In this document: piece by piece, positions 15,362 to 25,355 of the stretch
Numbering within the stretch: the stretch's first letter is position 1
How the letters are laid out: each line of letters begins with the position of its first letter
Assembly (NCBI GenBank): GCA_018903255.1
Contig: JAHIQT010000016.1
Location: 1-35,923, forward strand
Length of the DNA: 35,923 nt
Source: Bacillota bacterium
GTDB taxonomy: Bacteria > Bacillota > Clostridia > Eubacteriales > Eubacteriaceae
Reading direction: 5' to 3'
Made by a program: the position numbers and the translations under genes
Notes under the pieces: model-generated
What the model was told of the DNA's origin: nothing
The model's database searches: none
Seen by the model: the letters and a program-made list of their open reading frames with translations, nothing else

Positions 15362-17176
15362 ATGGCAGATAATAATAAAAGTGGCATTCGCCAAAGCTAT
15401 ATTAAAGAACTCGATGACCTGATAGGTTATGAAATGGAAAACCAGGCGCTTCTGGATGACTATGTGTTAGAAATCATGAAACGGTTAACCCTGCTGACCA
15501 AGCGGGAGGTGCTCATTTGTACCAATGACAAAAACCGCGTTCAGTGGGTCAATATTGGGGATGCAGCGACCGTTAATATTGGTAATGCTGAGATGCTCTA
15601 CCATGTCAAGTCGCTCAATAAATACCGGGTGATTCATACCCATCCCGGTGGCAATCCGCAGTTGTCTGCTGAGGATTTTTCAGCAGCAAAAAAACAGAAC
15701 CTCCAATGCATCATTGCCATTGGGGTCGATGAAAAGATACCGACCAGCTTTAGCATCGGTGTGCCAGTGGTCGAAGAGGCGACGATGGAATATGGTCAGG
15801 CGCTCTTTAAAACCCTCAAGGAAGTCAATAAGTTTCCGCTAGAGCATTATATTCTTTTGGCGGATCGGTTTATTAAAGACGATCCCAATAATCGCTTTGA
15901 TGCCGAAGACGAAGAGGAACGGGCACTACTGATCGGTCTGGATCTGCCCGGAAACAAAGGCGTCGAGCTGGTCGATTCGATGGAAGAATTGCAACAACTG
16001 GTAAAAACCGCCGGGGGAACTGTCCTAGAACAGGTTTGTCAGGCCAGAAGCCAGATTGATACCACATTTTATGTCGGCAAGGGAAAGCTCCAGGAACTGA
16101 TCAAGGTGATTCAGAACAACGATATCAACCTGATTGTCGCCAATGACGAATTGAATTCCCGGCAGATCGCCAATATCGAAGCGGCCACCGGAACCAAAAC
16201 GGTTGATCGAACCACGATTATTCTGGATATCTTTGCCCGTCATGCCAAAACCAAAGAAGGCAAGCTACAGGTGGAACTAGCCCAGCAGAAATACCGGATG
16301 AGTCATTTAAAAGGGCTGGGGATTGTGATGTCCCGGACCGGTGGCGGTATCGGTACCCGTGGACCCGGTGAAAAGAAGTTAGAAACCGATCGGCGCCATA
16401 TCCGCAAGCAGTTAGAAGAACTGGAAGCCCGGATCGAACGGATCAATAAGAGCAATCAGCTCAATGCCGTCCAGCGGGAAAAAAATAAGATTAAAACGGT
16501 TGGATTAATTGGCTATACCAACTCCGGCAAAAGTACCCTGTTTAACCAGCTGACCCAAAGCGAGGTGGTGACCAAAGATGGTCTCTTTATCACCTTGGAT
16601 TCGACCCTGAGAAAGGTCGATCCGGAACAGGGCGACTATCTGGTCTCGGACACGGTTGGTTTTATTGATAAGCTACCCCATGATTTAATTAAGGCCTTCA
16701 AAACCACTCTGATGGAAGTCGAAACAGCGGATCTGCTGCTCCATGTGGTCGATGTCTCCAACCATAATTACCAAGCCCAAATTGCGGTGGTCAATCAGGT
16801 ACTGGCAGATATCGGGGCGGGCAACAAAAAAGTGATCATGATTTATAATAAAATCGATAAGCTGACCCCAGAAGACCGGCAAGACTATGTGCTTAAAAAC
16901 CAGCAGGCTGTCGAAGCCTTGACCCTGTATCTTTCGGCCAAAGAGGGATTGGGAATTGAGCTTCTCTTTGAAACCATCAGTCGCGTGCTGATTGGCGAAA
17001 AACGACAAATTAATCTGCTGATTCCCTACGATGACAATAAGGCACTAGCGCAATTGCATGAAATGAAGGTGGTTGTGGAGATTGATCACCAGGCCGAAGG
17101 CAATCTGGTGACGATTGAGATGACCGATGATTTTCCAATCCACCTTTTTGCTAAGTATCAGGTGACCGAGGTATAA
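15362..17176 (+). CDS. hflX: GTPase HflX with N-terminal JAMM/JAB-like domain
   Basis: HflX binds 50S subunits or 70S ribosomes and splits stalled ribosomes. The 604-residue product is about 180 residues longer than enteric HflX. The usual start, ERALLIGLDLPGNKG, appears only at residue 187. The HflX domain has the glycine-rich SRTGGGIGTRGPGEKKLE, a coiled coil, then G1 GYTNSGKS (384-391), G3 DTVGF (430-434), G4 NKID (496-499) and G5 SAK. The N-terminal extension carries HTHPGGNPQLSAED (92-105), exactly the HxHx7SxxD metal motif of JAMM peptidases such as RadC, with E49 as a possible catalytic Glu. AAAGGAAAAA precedes the ATG. A YigZ-family gene follows after three bases. Confidence 0.93.
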   Translation: MADNNKSGIRQSYIKELDDLIGYEMENQALLDDYVLEIMKRLTLLTKREVLICTNDKNRVQWVNIGDAATVNIGNAEMLYHVKSLNKYRVIHTHPGGNPQLSAEDFSAAKKQNLQCIIAIGVDEKIPTSFSIGVPVVEEATMEYGQALFKTLKEVNKFPLEHYILLADRFIKDDPNNRFDAEDEEERALLIGLDLPGNKGVELVDSMEELQQLVKTAGGTVLEQVCQARSQIDTTFYVGKGKLQELIKVIQNNDINLIVANDELNSRQIANIEAATGTKTVDRTTIILDIFARHAKTKEGKLQVELAQQKYRMSHLKGLGIVMSRTGGGIGTRGPGEKKLETDRRHIRKQLEELEARIERINKSNQLNAVQREKNKIKTVGLIGYTNSGKSTLFNQLTQSEVVTKDGLFITLDSTLRKVDPEQGDYLVSDTVGFIDKLPHDLIKAFKTTLMEVETADLLLHVVDVSNHNYQAQIAVVNQVLADIGAGNKKVIMIYNKIDKLTPEDRQDYVLKNQQAVEALTLYLSAKEGLGIELLFETISRVLIGEKRQINLLIPYDDNKALAQLHEMKVVVEIDHQAEGNLVTIEMTDDFPIHLFAKYQVTEV

Positions 17177-17179
17177 GCA

Positions 17180-17812
17180 GTGGAAGATTATAAAACGGTT
17201 CTGTCTCCGGATCAAACTGAAATTGAAATCAAGAAGTCCCGCTTTATCAATATGGTATTTCATATTGAAGCCGAGGAAGAAGCGGAAGCGATTCTCGCCG
17301 AAATTCGCAAAAAGCATTATAAAGCCACTCATGTCTGCTGGGCCTATGTGCTCAATAGCAATCCCCGGCGTCAAAAAGCCAGCGATGACGGCGAACCCGC
17401 TGGTACCGCTGGCAAACCGATTCTTGAGGTCATCGATCATCGTGACCTCAAGGATGTGCTGGTGGTCGTGATTCGCTATTTTGGCGGCATCAAGCTGGGT
17501 ACTGGTGGTCTGATAAGAGCCTATGGCGGTGGTGCCACCGATGTTCTTAATCATTGTAGCGTAATTAAGAAACAATTTTCCGACCAATTGCAGGTGGTGG
17601 TCAGTTATTCCAGTTATGGCGGCCTGAGTAATGGTTTGTTGGAACGGGAGGTAATTCCGGTAAAGGAAGATTTTGGCGAGAATGTGACCCTTTCCTTTGA
17701 GATCCCGGTGGCCGGGACAGCCGCATTTTTAGCCTGGATTGAAGATAAAACCAACGGCACCGCTTCGGTGATTCAGGGCCAACCGGCTTTTGTGGACGTG
17801 GTGATTACCTAA
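17180..17812 (+). CDS. YigZ/IMPACT-family protein
   Basis: The 210-residue product starts with GTG at 17180, with CGAGG eight bases before it inside the end of hflX. The N-terminal UPF0029/Impact domain shows KSRFINMVFHI, HVCWAYVL and the signature DGEPAGTAGKPILE followed by VVVIRYFGGIKLGTGGLIRA. The C-terminal DUF1949-like ferredoxin fold has SYSSYGGLSNGLLE. Bacterial members have been linked to translation (eukaryotic IMPACT regulates GCN2), but the biochemical role is unsettled. Coupling to hflX supports a ribosome-related function. Confidence 0.88.
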   Translation: MEDYKTVLSPDQTEIEIKKSRFINMVFHIEAEEEAEAILAEIRKKHYKATHVCWAYVLNSNPRRQKASDDGEPAGTAGKPILEVIDHRDLKDVLVVVIRYFGGIKLGTGGLIRAYGGGATDVLNHCSVIKKQFSDQLQVVVSYSSYGGLSNGLLEREVIPVKEDFGENVTLSFEIPVAGTAAFLAWIEDKTNGTASVIQGQPAFVDVVIT

Positions 17813-17903
17813 AAAAGCCAGTGCGGCTAAGGACATTGTTGTTATAAGGTGGATGCTTTGGAAGTAGAATCATCGTTAGATAAATAACTAACGAACGAAA
17901 CCC

Positions 17904-17932
17904 TTTACAAAGTCTATAAAGTTGGTTATAAT
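17904..17932 (+). promoter_or_regulatory. Promoter of the PTS IIC (PfoR-type) gene
   Basis: TTTACA (17904-17909) and consensus TATAAT (17927-17932) are exactly 17 bp apart. The start near 17939 leaves a leader of roughly 195 nt before the gene at 18135. Confidence 0.8.
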
Positions 17933-17957
17933 TACCATAGTAAAAAATTAATACTGC

Positions 17958-18001
17958 GTTTTAAATTAGTGTGGATACAATAATGTATTTTAATTTAAGA
18001 C
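17958..18001 (+). other. Leader hairpin upstream of the PTS IIC gene
   Basis: An 11-bp outer stem pairs GTTTTAAATTA (17958-17968) with TAATTTAAGAC (17991-18001), with one G-U pair. Inside, ATACA (17975-17979) pairs with TGTAT (17984-17988) around loop ATAA. It lies in the predicted leader just before a terminator-like hairpin. No known riboswitch class is recognised. Confidence 0.5.
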
Positions 18002-18009
18002 AGAGAATA

Positions 18010-18041
18010 AAAATATCGGAGGTTTTCTTTCGGTATTTTTT
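18010..18041 (+). terminator. Terminator-like hairpin in the leader of the PTS IIC gene
   Basis: AAAATATCG (18010-18018) pairs with CGGTATTTT (18031-18039), with one wobble pair, and runs into TTTTTT. The stem is A/T-rich, so it may be a conditional attenuator. It lies about 95 bases before the start codon. Apart from this and the hairpin at 17958 nothing else is recognised in 17813-18134. Confidence 0.55.
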
Positions 18042-18134
18042 CTTGTGTCTGTGATTGGGTCAAATGGCCTGAGCACTTGATATAGAGAACACTTTTGAGA
18101 ATTAAATTTTGAAGGAAGCAAGGAGTGGGTTGTT

Positions 18135-19184
18135 ATGGAGAAAGAAAAAAAATATTTGGGGTTTAAGGATTTTCTGCAGAAGAAGGATATTGAGTTCTCG
18201 GTTCAGCGCTATTTAATGGAAGCCCTGAAGTATATGGCATTTGGATTATTTGGAACCCTGCTGATGGGCAGTATTCTCAATCAGGTTGGGATTTTATTTC
18301 ACATTCCTTTTTTAAGTGAAACGCTTTGGCCGGTGGCCATGGCGATGACCGGTCCGGCGATTGCGGTTGCGGTTGCCTATAGCTTAAAGGCGCCACCGTT
18401 GGTGCTCTTTTCGATTACGGTAGCGGGTGCCCTGGGAAATACTCTGGGCGGACCGGCCGGTGCTTTTTTAGCGGCTGCAGTGGGGGCAGAATTTGGGAAA
18501 GCCGTTTCTGGCGAGACCAAGGTCGATATTCTGGTAACCCCCTTTGTGACGATGATGATGGGATCTCTGACCGCGATGGTTGTTGGTCCGCCGATTGGGG
18601 CCTTGATGGTTGGTTTAGGCGAAGTGATTATGTGGGCAACAGTACAGCAACCGATTATCATGGGTTCAGTTATTGCTGTTGTCGTGGGGATGGTTTTAAC
18701 CCTGCCGATTTCTAGTGCCGCCCTATGTATTATGCTGGGGCTTTCAGGTTTGGCTGGGGGTGCGGCGACGGTTGGCTGCTGCTGTCAGATGGTTGGTTTT
18801 GCGATTCAAAGTTACCGCGATAATGGTGTCGGTGGCCTGGCTGCCCAGGGGATTGGAACCTCAATGATCCAGATGCCCAATATTATCAAAAACTGGAAGA
18901 TCTGGATTCCACCGACCCTAGCATCGGCGATCCTGGGACCTTTTGCGACCACCATTTTTCAAATGAAGAATACCCCGATTGCCTCAGGTATGGGTACCTG
19001 TGGTTTTGTTGGGCAAATTGGGACGGTCATGGCGATGACTGAAGCCGGTGATCCGGTCTTTAATATTGCCGCCGGGATTGTGCTGCTGCAATTTGTTTTC
19101 CCAGGTCTATTGACCTACTTGTTTTATCGGATTCTCCATGCCCGAGGTTGGATCAAAGATGGCGATTTAAAACTGGATATCTAG
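18135..19184 (+). CDS. PfoR-type membrane protein, PTS EIIC-like (PTS_EIIC_2)
   Basis: The 349-residue protein has about nine or ten hydrophobic segments. Its glycine-rich stretches (GALGNTLGGPAGAFLAAAVGAEFGK in two adjoining parts, TVGCCCQMVGFAIQSYRDN, GMGTCGFVGQIGTVMAMTEAGDP) resemble the COG3641/PfoR family, the membrane part of a sugar phosphotransferase-like permease. PfoR of Clostridium perfringens was first described as a regulator of toxin expression. No IIA or IIB domain or gene lies nearby, so it is either a stand-alone permease or sensor. AGGAG (18121-18125) precedes the ATG. The long structured leader with a terminator-like hairpin implies regulation by attenuation. Confidence 0.75.
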   Translation: MEKEKKYLGFKDFLQKKDIEFSVQRYLMEALKYMAFGLFGTLLMGSILNQVGILFHIPFLSETLWPVAMAMTGPAIAVAVAYSLKAPPLVLFSITVAGALGNTLGGPAGAFLAAAVGAEFGKAVSGETKVDILVTPFVTMMMGSLTAMVVGPPIGALMVGLGEVIMWATVQQPIIMGSVIAVVVGMVLTLPISSAALCIMLGLSGLAGGAATVGCCCQMVGFAIQSYRDNGVGGLAAQGIGTSMIQMPNIIKNWKIWIPPTLASAILGPFATTIFQMKNTPIASGMGTCGFVGQIGTVMAMTEAGDPVFNIAAGIVLLQFVFPGLLTYLFYRILHARGWIKDGDLKLDI

Positions 19185-19284
19185 TAAGTGACAAAAAAGT
19201 TGAAAACTCTGTGGTTTCTTAAAGGTTTATTCGTTATAATGGCAAAGCTTTATTAAGATTGATCAACTAAGGAAGGACGAATAC

Positions 19285-19773
19285 ATGAATAAAAACAATC
19301 GGGTTACATTTCTATTTAAGCTGCTATTACTGGCTTATCTGGGATTCTTATTTATCCTGACCCTATTGCCGGATACGACCAATATTACCTATGAAACCAC
19401 CTTTAATTTAGTGCCGCTGACCACCATTGATAACTTTTTTTATGATATTGTCGTGAATGGTTTTATTAACTGGGAATTCCTGGCGACTAAACCAACAGAT
19501 CCAACCGAAATTGTGTTATACACCTTTACTGATTCCTTTAAGAACCTGGCCGGAAACATTATTCTATTTATGCCGCTGGGTTTGTTATATCCCTTAGCAA
19601 GAAAGAACAAGGTCAAATTTTTTCATGCTTTTGTAGTGATATTAGCTAGTACCTGTACCATCGAACTGATTCAGTACCTTTTTTTAGCCAGTCGTCGGGC
19701 AGATATCGATGATATTATCTTAAATTTGATCGGCGGTTTAATTGGTTATGCGATTTACAAATGGATCGAGTAG
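19285..19773 (+). CDS. VanZ-like family membrane protein
   Basis: The 162-residue protein has four hydrophobic segments. VanZ-family marks are FNLVPLTTI after the first segment, NIILFMPLGLLYPLA, CTIELIQYLFL, and SRRADIDDIILNLIGGLIGY at the end. VanZ of enterococci gives low-level teicoplanin resistance, but most chromosomal relatives have no known role, so no resistance should be assumed. GGAAGGA precedes the ATG. A consensus -10 TATAAT (19235-19240) lies 45 bases upstream without a convincing -35. radA follows after 17 bases and may be co-transcribed. Confidence 0.85.
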   Translation: MNKNNRVTFLFKLLLLAYLGFLFILTLLPDTTNITYETTFNLVPLTTIDNFFYDIVVNGFINWEFLATKPTDPTEIVLYTFTDSFKNLAGNIILFMPLGLLYPLARKNKVKFFHAFVVILASTCTIELIQYLFLASRRADIDDIILNLIGGLIGYAIYKWIE

Positions 19774-19790
19774 AATACTAAGGGGGAAAC

Positions 19791-21152
19791 ATGGCTAAGA
19801 AGAAAAGTATTTTTGTCTGTCAGAACTGCGGTTATGATTCACCCAAATGGATGGGAAAATGTCCGGAGTGTGATCAGTGGAATACCATGGTGGAAGAGGT
19901 CGATCATTCCAAAATGGGGAGCAAGGAAAATACCCGGGAACGCGGCGTTTATTCCCGTCCTAAATCGCTGGCCGAGATTACCTATACTGGAGATACCAGG
20001 TACCCCACCTGTAACGAAGAGTTTGATCGGGTTCTGGGTGGCGGGATTGTGCCTGGGGGGATGATTCTACTGGGTGGTGACCCGGGGATCGGGAAGTCGA
20101 CACTGCTACTGCAGACTACCGAGGCGCTGGGCAATCAGGGATATAAAATACTTTATATCTCAGGGGAAGAGTCGGAACAGCAATTAAAAATGCGGGGCGA
20201 ACGGATGCATGTTAAATCCGAAAACATTTCCTTTTTATCAGAGATCAATATTCCCTATCTGCTGACGATTATTCTGGAAGAACGGCCGGATATTGTGATC
20301 ATCGATTCGATCCAAACGATGTACAGCCCCGATATCAGCTCAGCCCCGGGAAGTGTTAGTCAGATCCGCGAAAATACCGGTGCGCTGATGCAATTGGCCA
20401 AAAAAGACAATATCTCGATGGTGCTGGTCGGCCATGTCACTAAAGATGGGGCCATTGCCGGACCGCGTGTTTTAGAGCATATGGTTGATACGGTGCTCTA
20501 TTTTGAGGGAGAAAAATACCATGCCTATCGGGTGTTGCGGGGGGTCAAAAATCGTTTTGGCTCGACCAATGAGATCGGCATTTTTGAAATGACCGAAAAT
20601 GGCCTGCAAGCGGTCGCCAATCCATCCGAAATGATGCTCGACAGCCGCCCCGAGAATACCTGCGGGTCGGTCGTGGTGCCCTGTATCGAGGGTACCCGAC
20701 CGCTGCTGATTGAGCTGCAGGGTCTGGTTTCAGCCACCGGTTTTGGGAATCCCCGGCGGATGGCCACTGGCATGGATTATAACCGGATGGTGCTATTAAT
20801 GGCGATCATGGAAAAACGTTTGGGAATTCAGCTGCAGTCGGTCGATGCTTACATCAATGTGGTGGGCGGTATCAAGGTCGATGAACCGGCTCTCGATCTG
20901 GGCGTGATTGCGGTGCTTTATTCCAGCCTGCGGGATTTTCAGATCCCTGGCGATCTGATGATTCTGGGCGAGGTAGGATTAACTGGTGAGGTGCGTAACA
21001 TCCAGCACATTGAAAAACGGCTGATCGAAGGAAAAAAACTGGGCTTTAAACGCTGTATTATTCCGAAAGGCAACCAGAAGGGTCTGAAAATAGCCGGAAT
21101 GGAGATTCTCCCGGTGGATAATATTCGCTCTGCACTCGATTATTTGCTATAA
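19791..21152 (+). CDS. radA: DNA repair ATPase RadA
   Basis: RadA is a DnaB-like branch-migration motor that extends recombination intermediates made by RecA. The 453-residue product has an N-terminal zinc finger (C10, C13, C24, C27), Walker A GGDPGIGKST (95-104), the RadA-specific KNRFG motif (253-257) and a C-terminal Lon-protease-like domain with ATGMDYNRM and GEVGLTGEVR. AGGGGG precedes the ATG. It is followed by the probable 6S RNA gene and then ruvAB, so this stretch is rich in recombination genes. Confidence 0.97.
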   Translation: MAKKKSIFVCQNCGYDSPKWMGKCPECDQWNTMVEEVDHSKMGSKENTRERGVYSRPKSLAEITYTGDTRYPTCNEEFDRVLGGGIVPGGMILLGGDPGIGKSTLLLQTTEALGNQGYKILYISGEESEQQLKMRGERMHVKSENISFLSEINIPYLLTIILEERPDIVIIDSIQTMYSPDISSAPGSVSQIRENTGALMQLAKKDNISMVLVGHVTKDGAIAGPRVLEHMVDTVLYFEGEKYHAYRVLRGVKNRFGSTNEIGIFEMTENGLQAVANPSEMMLDSRPENTCGSVVVPCIEGTRPLLIELQGLVSATGFGNPRRMATGMDYNRMVLLMAIMEKRLGIQLQSVDAYINVVGGIKVDEPALDLGVIAVLYSSLRDFQIPGDLMILGEVGLTGEVRNIQHIEKRLIEGKKLGFKRCIIPKGNQKGLKIAGMEILPVDNIRSALDYLL

Positions 21153-21210
21153 ATTCAGGTCGGTTGAAGACCGTCGATTTGACTGCAGGTTACCGGCAAA
21201 AATTTATCCT

Positions 21211-21238
21211 TTGATTTCTGGTCAAAACCGTGTATAAT
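21211..21238 (+). promoter_or_regulatory. Promoter of the probable 6S RNA gene
   Basis: TTGATT (21211-21216) and consensus TATAAT (21233-21238) are 16 bp apart. The predicted start near 21245 coincides with the 5' end of the RNA closing stem. Confidence 0.7.
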
Positions 21239-21244
21239 TAAATT

Positions 21245-21419
21245 ATCCCAAAGTGTTCGTTTTTACTTTATTTTTGAACCTACATCAATACTCAGGGAGT
21301 CTGATTGTTCGCTAGCAGATGTTAGGCCTCATTAGAATCAGTGGAAAACAGAACCTAGAGACAAGACACCCACCTAGCTTTCGCTAGGGCGTCAAAAATG
21401 GAGTACGACACATTGGGAT
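21245..21419 (+). ncRNA. ssrS: Probable 6S RNA
   Basis: This non-coding stretch has its own promoter and terminator. Its ends pair: ATCCCAAAGTGT (from 21245) with ACACATTGGGAT (21408-21419), 11 pairs with one A-A mismatch. An early GTGTTCGTT and a later TTTTTGAACC resemble the 5' part of Bacillus 6S-1 RNA as I remember it. Internal stems include CTGATT with AATCAG around an upper arm, and the perfect CCTAGC-TTTC-GCTAGG hairpin on the 3' side. The length of about 175 nt, long closing rod and inner bubble fit 6S RNA, which sequesters sigma-A RNA polymerase. The call rests on structure and position; a covariance model search would decide it. Confidence 0.72.
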
Positions 21420-21441
21420 AGCACCTCAGGGTGCTTTTTTT
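21420..21441 (+). terminator. Terminator of the probable 6S RNA
   Basis: AGCACC (21420-21425), loop TCAG, GGTGCT (21430-21435), then seven T including the last stem base. It abuts the closing stem of the RNA. Confidence 0.9.
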
Positions 21442-21444
21442 GTG

Positions 21445-21472
21445 TTGAAATATTTTTTTGTTTTGGTACAAT
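21445..21472 (+). promoter_or_regulatory. Promoter of ruvA-ruvB-queA-tgt-yajC
   Basis: TTGAAA (21445-21450) and TACAAT (21467-21472) are 16 bp apart, directly after the 6S terminator and 34 bp before the ruvA start. Confidence 0.7.
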
Positions 21473-21506
21473 AGGTAAAGTATGTATAAATTTTGAAGGA
21501 GTGCTT

Positions 21507-22109
21507 ATGTACGAATATATGATCGGGAGCCTGGAAGAGCAAGCCATGGATTATGTGGTCATTGATCTAAACCGCATGGGATACAAGGTAAAGGTATCCA
21601 CCAATACATTAAATGAGCTGCCTAATCTGCATTCGGAGGTCAAGCTGCATCTTCATCAGGTGATCAAAGAAGACGAGGTTTCGCTTTATGGTTTTGCCAC
21701 TACCGATGAACGGGAGATTTTCAGGACGATGATCGGGATTTCTGGGATTGGACCAAAAGCGGCGATGGGACTCTTGTCGCAGTTTAGCCGCAACGAACTG
21801 ATTGGCCATATTGTCAACGATGATCCGAAGAGCATCGCCAAGGCTCCGGGAATCGGGATTAAAACCGCCAGCCGGATTATTCTGGAGCTCAAAGATCGCT
21901 ATAAGGATGTGTCAGTGGGCGACCTGAAGGCAGTAGATTTCCGCGGAAAAGATGATCATGCCAGCCAGGCCGTTAATGGACTGGTGGGCTTGGGCTATAG
22001 TCTATCGGAAGCGTCCGAAATGGTATCCCGGGCATATACGCCTGAGAGCAGCATTGAAGAACTAATCACTGGTGCGCTTCGCTCGGCCAATCCGTTGAAG
22101 GGACGGTAA
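21507..22109 (+). CDS. ruvA: Holliday junction branch-migration protein RuvA
   Basis: RuvA binds four-way DNA junctions and loads RuvB. The start is ATG at 21507 with GAAGGAG six bases away; the GTG at 21501 overlaps that site. The 200-residue product has the N-terminal OB fold (MYEYMIGSLEE), two helix-hairpin-helix motifs (ISGIGPKAAM at 78-87, APGIGIKTAS at 113-122) and a C-terminal RuvB-binding domain from about 150. ruvC, often found just upstream in relatives, is not here; the 6S RNA gene occupies that spot. ruvB follows after three bases. Confidence 0.97.
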   Translation: MYEYMIGSLEEQAMDYVVIDLNRMGYKVKVSTNTLNELPNLHSEVKLHLHQVIKEDEVSLYGFATTDEREIFRTMIGISGIGPKAAMGLLSQFSRNELIGHIVNDDPKSIAKAPGIGIKTASRIILELKDRYKDVSVGDLKAVDFRGKDDHASQAVNGLVGLGYSLSEASEMVSRAYTPESSIEELITGALRSANPLKGR

Positions 22110-22112
22110 CAC

Positions 22113-23177
22113 ATGAAGGAACGAATCATCACCTCCGATTTTACCGAATTGGATATTGAAATAGAAAAGAATTTAAGGCCTCAGGGTTTGGATGAATACA
22201 TTGGTCAGGAAAAGGTAAAAAAACAGATGGGCATCTTTATTAAAGCCGCCCAGAAACGCAATGAAAGCCTCGATCACGTGCTTTTATATGGCCCACCGGG
22301 TTTGGGTAAAACAACCCTGGCCAACATCATTGCCCGGGAAATGGGGGTCGGGATAAAAACCACCTCTGGACCGGCGATTGAAAAGGCCGGTGATCTGGCA
22401 GCCATTCTGACCAGTTTAAAAGAAGGCGATATCCTCTTTATTGATGAAATCCACCGGCTGCAACGGGCGGTCGAAGAGGTCTTATACCCGGCTATGGAAG
22501 ATTATGCCCTGGATATTATCATCGGCAAAGGGCCGGGTGCTCGCTCGATTCGGCTGGAACTGCCGCCCTTTACCTTAATTGGCGCGACCACTCGGGTGGG
22601 TCTTTTGACTTCGCCGCTACGGGATCGCTTTGGTATGATTCAGCGGCTGGAGCTCTATAATCCCGAACAATTGGCCACCATTATTCGTCGCTCATCAGGG
22701 ATTATCGGAATTGAAATGGATGATGAAGGCGCCGTTGAATTGGCTATCCGTTCCCGTGGCACGCCGCGAATTGCCAACCGGTTATTAAAACGGGTTCGGG
22801 ACTATTGCGAAATCGAAGGCCGCGGCGTCATCGATCTTAAGACTACCAGAGAAGCTCTCGATCTTTTTGAAGTCGATGCGGTCGGTCTCGATGAGATTGA
22901 TCGGATCATGCTCAGAACTATTGTTGAGAAATTTGATGGTGGTCCGGTAGGGATTGACACCCTGGCGGCTGCCATCGGTGAAGAAAAAAATACCATCGAA
23001 GAGGTTTATGAACCCTATCTGATCCAACTGGGGTTCCTTTCGAAAACCCCCCGCGGGCGGGTGATCACCAGCCGTGGCTATGCCCATCTGGGATTGCCGG
23101 TATCAATGAATGAGGCACTTAAGCTGCAACAGTTGAAAATAAATTTTTATGACAATGAGGAAGAAATAGATGATTAG
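22113..23177 (+). CDS. ruvB: Holliday junction helicase motor RuvB
   Basis: RuvB is the AAA+ ring motor that pumps DNA through RuvA-bound junctions. The 354-residue product has Walker A GPPGLGKT (60-67), Walker [10 protein letters not shown], sensor GATTRVGLL with the arginine-finger segment SPLRDRFG, and a C-terminal winged helix ([17 protein letters not shown]). GAAGGGACGG just upstream serves as ribosome site. Its last 8 bases overlap the start of queA, which implies translational coupling. Confidence 0.97.
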   Translation: MKERIITSDFTELDIEIEKNLRPQGLDEYIGQEKVKKQMGIFIKAAQKRNESLDHVLLYGPPGLGKTTLANIIAREMGVGIKTTSGPAIEKAGDLAAILTSLKEGDILFIDEIHRLQRAVEEVLYPAMEDYALDIIIGKGPGARSIRLELPPFTLIGATTRVGLLTSPLRDRFGMIQRLELYNPEQLATIIRRSSGIIGIEMDDEGAVELAIRSRGTPRIANRLLKRVRDYCEIEGRGVIDLKTTREALDLFEVDAVGLDEIDRIMLRTIVEKFDGGPVGIDTLAAAIGEEKNTIEEVYEPYLIQLGFLSKTPRGRVITSRGYAHLGLPVSMNEALKLQQLKINFYDNEEEIDD

Positions 23178-24195
23178 AACCGATTTTTACTACGATCTCC
23201 CCGATGAATTGATCGCTCAGAGTCCCCTCGAAAAAAGGGATGCGTCGCGGTTGATGGTGATTAACCGGGAAAAGAACACGGTTGAAGATCGTCAATTTTT
23301 TGAAGTGACCGGGTATTTGCGACCGGGAGATTTACTGGTGATGAATAACACCAAGGTGCTGCCGGGACGGCTGTTCGGCACGCGTGAAGATACGGGTGGC
23401 AAGGTCGAAATCCTGTTGCTGCGACACCTGTCTCAAAAAGACTGGGAAATCATGGTCAAGCCGGGAAAACGCGCCCGAGTCGGTGCCCGGATTGTTTTTG
23501 GGCCGGAGCTTAAGGGCCAAATCACGGGAACCACCCAGGGCGGGTTACGGATAATCAGCTTTGAATATGCTGGTATTTTTGAGGAAATCATCGATGAGAT
23601 CGGGCTGATGCCGGTACCGCCCTACATTCACGAAACCCTGAAAGACAATAACCGCTATCAGACCGTGTATGCCAAACATGCAGGCTCGTCAGCGGCGCCC
23701 ACTGCCGGGCTCCATTTCACCCCAGATTTGCTTCAAAAAATTGAAGAGATGGGAGTCGATATTGCCGAGGTTACCCTCCATGTTGGCATCGGCACCTTTC
23801 GTCCAGTAAAATGTGATGTGATAGAAGAACATCATATGCATGAGGAGTATTATGAGGTGTCAGAAGAAACCGCCAGAGCTATTAAACGAACCAAGGAAAG
23901 AGGCGGTCGGGTGATCGCCGTGGGTACCACCTCGGTGCGAACCTTAGAAAGTAATGCCAAGCTTCATGATGGGGTGGTGACCGCCTACACTGGAGTGACG
24001 GATATTTTTATTTACCCCGGTTATCAGTGGGAGGTGGTCGATGCTCTGATTACGAACTTCCATCTGCCGGAATCGACCCTGCTGATGCTGGTCTCGGCCT
24101 TTTATAACCGGGAAGCGATCATGAAAGCCTACCAAACCGCAATTGACTGGAAATATCGTTTTTTCAGCTTTGGGGACGCCTTACTGATTGAATAA
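23170..24195 (+). CDS. queA: S-adenosylmethionine:tRNA ribosyltransferase-isomerase QueA
   Basis: QueA transfers and isomerises the ribosyl part of SAM onto preQ1-modified tRNA to give epoxyqueuosine. The 341-residue product starts [12 protein letters not shown] and has the conserved [35 protein letters not shown] and [10 protein letters not shown] segments. The usual [10 protein letters not shown] motif follows the N-terminus. ATG at 23170 lies inside the ruvB end, with GAGGAAG as ribosome site. The next gene, tgt, acts one step earlier in queuosine synthesis. Confidence 0.96.
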   Translation: MIRTDFYYDLPDELIAQSPLEKRDASRLMVINREKNTVEDRQFFEVTGYLRPGDLLVMNNTKVLPGRLFGTREDTGGKVEILLLRHLSQKDWEIMVKPGKRARVGARIVFGPELKGQITGTTQGGLRIISFEYAGIFEEIIDEIGLMPVPPYIHETLKDNNRYQTVYAKHAGSSAAPTAGLHFTPDLLQKIEEMGVDIAEVTLHVGIGTFRPVKCDVIEEHHMHEEYYEVSEETARAIKRTKERGGRVIAVGTTSVRTLESNAKLHDGVVTAYTGVTDIFIYPGYQWEVVDALITNFHLPESTLLMLVSAFYNREAIMKAYQTAIDWKYRFFSFGDALLIE

Positions 24196-24207
24196 AAAGA
24201 TGATTAG

Positions 24208-25338
<1,131 letters not shown>

Positions 25339-25355
25339 GATGAAGGAGAATGTGA

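Noticed and set aside
19201-19240. Full promoter for the VanZ-like gene
   Set aside because: Only the TATAAT at 19235-19240 is good; no -35 at 15-19 bp resembles the consensus, so it was not listed as a feature.
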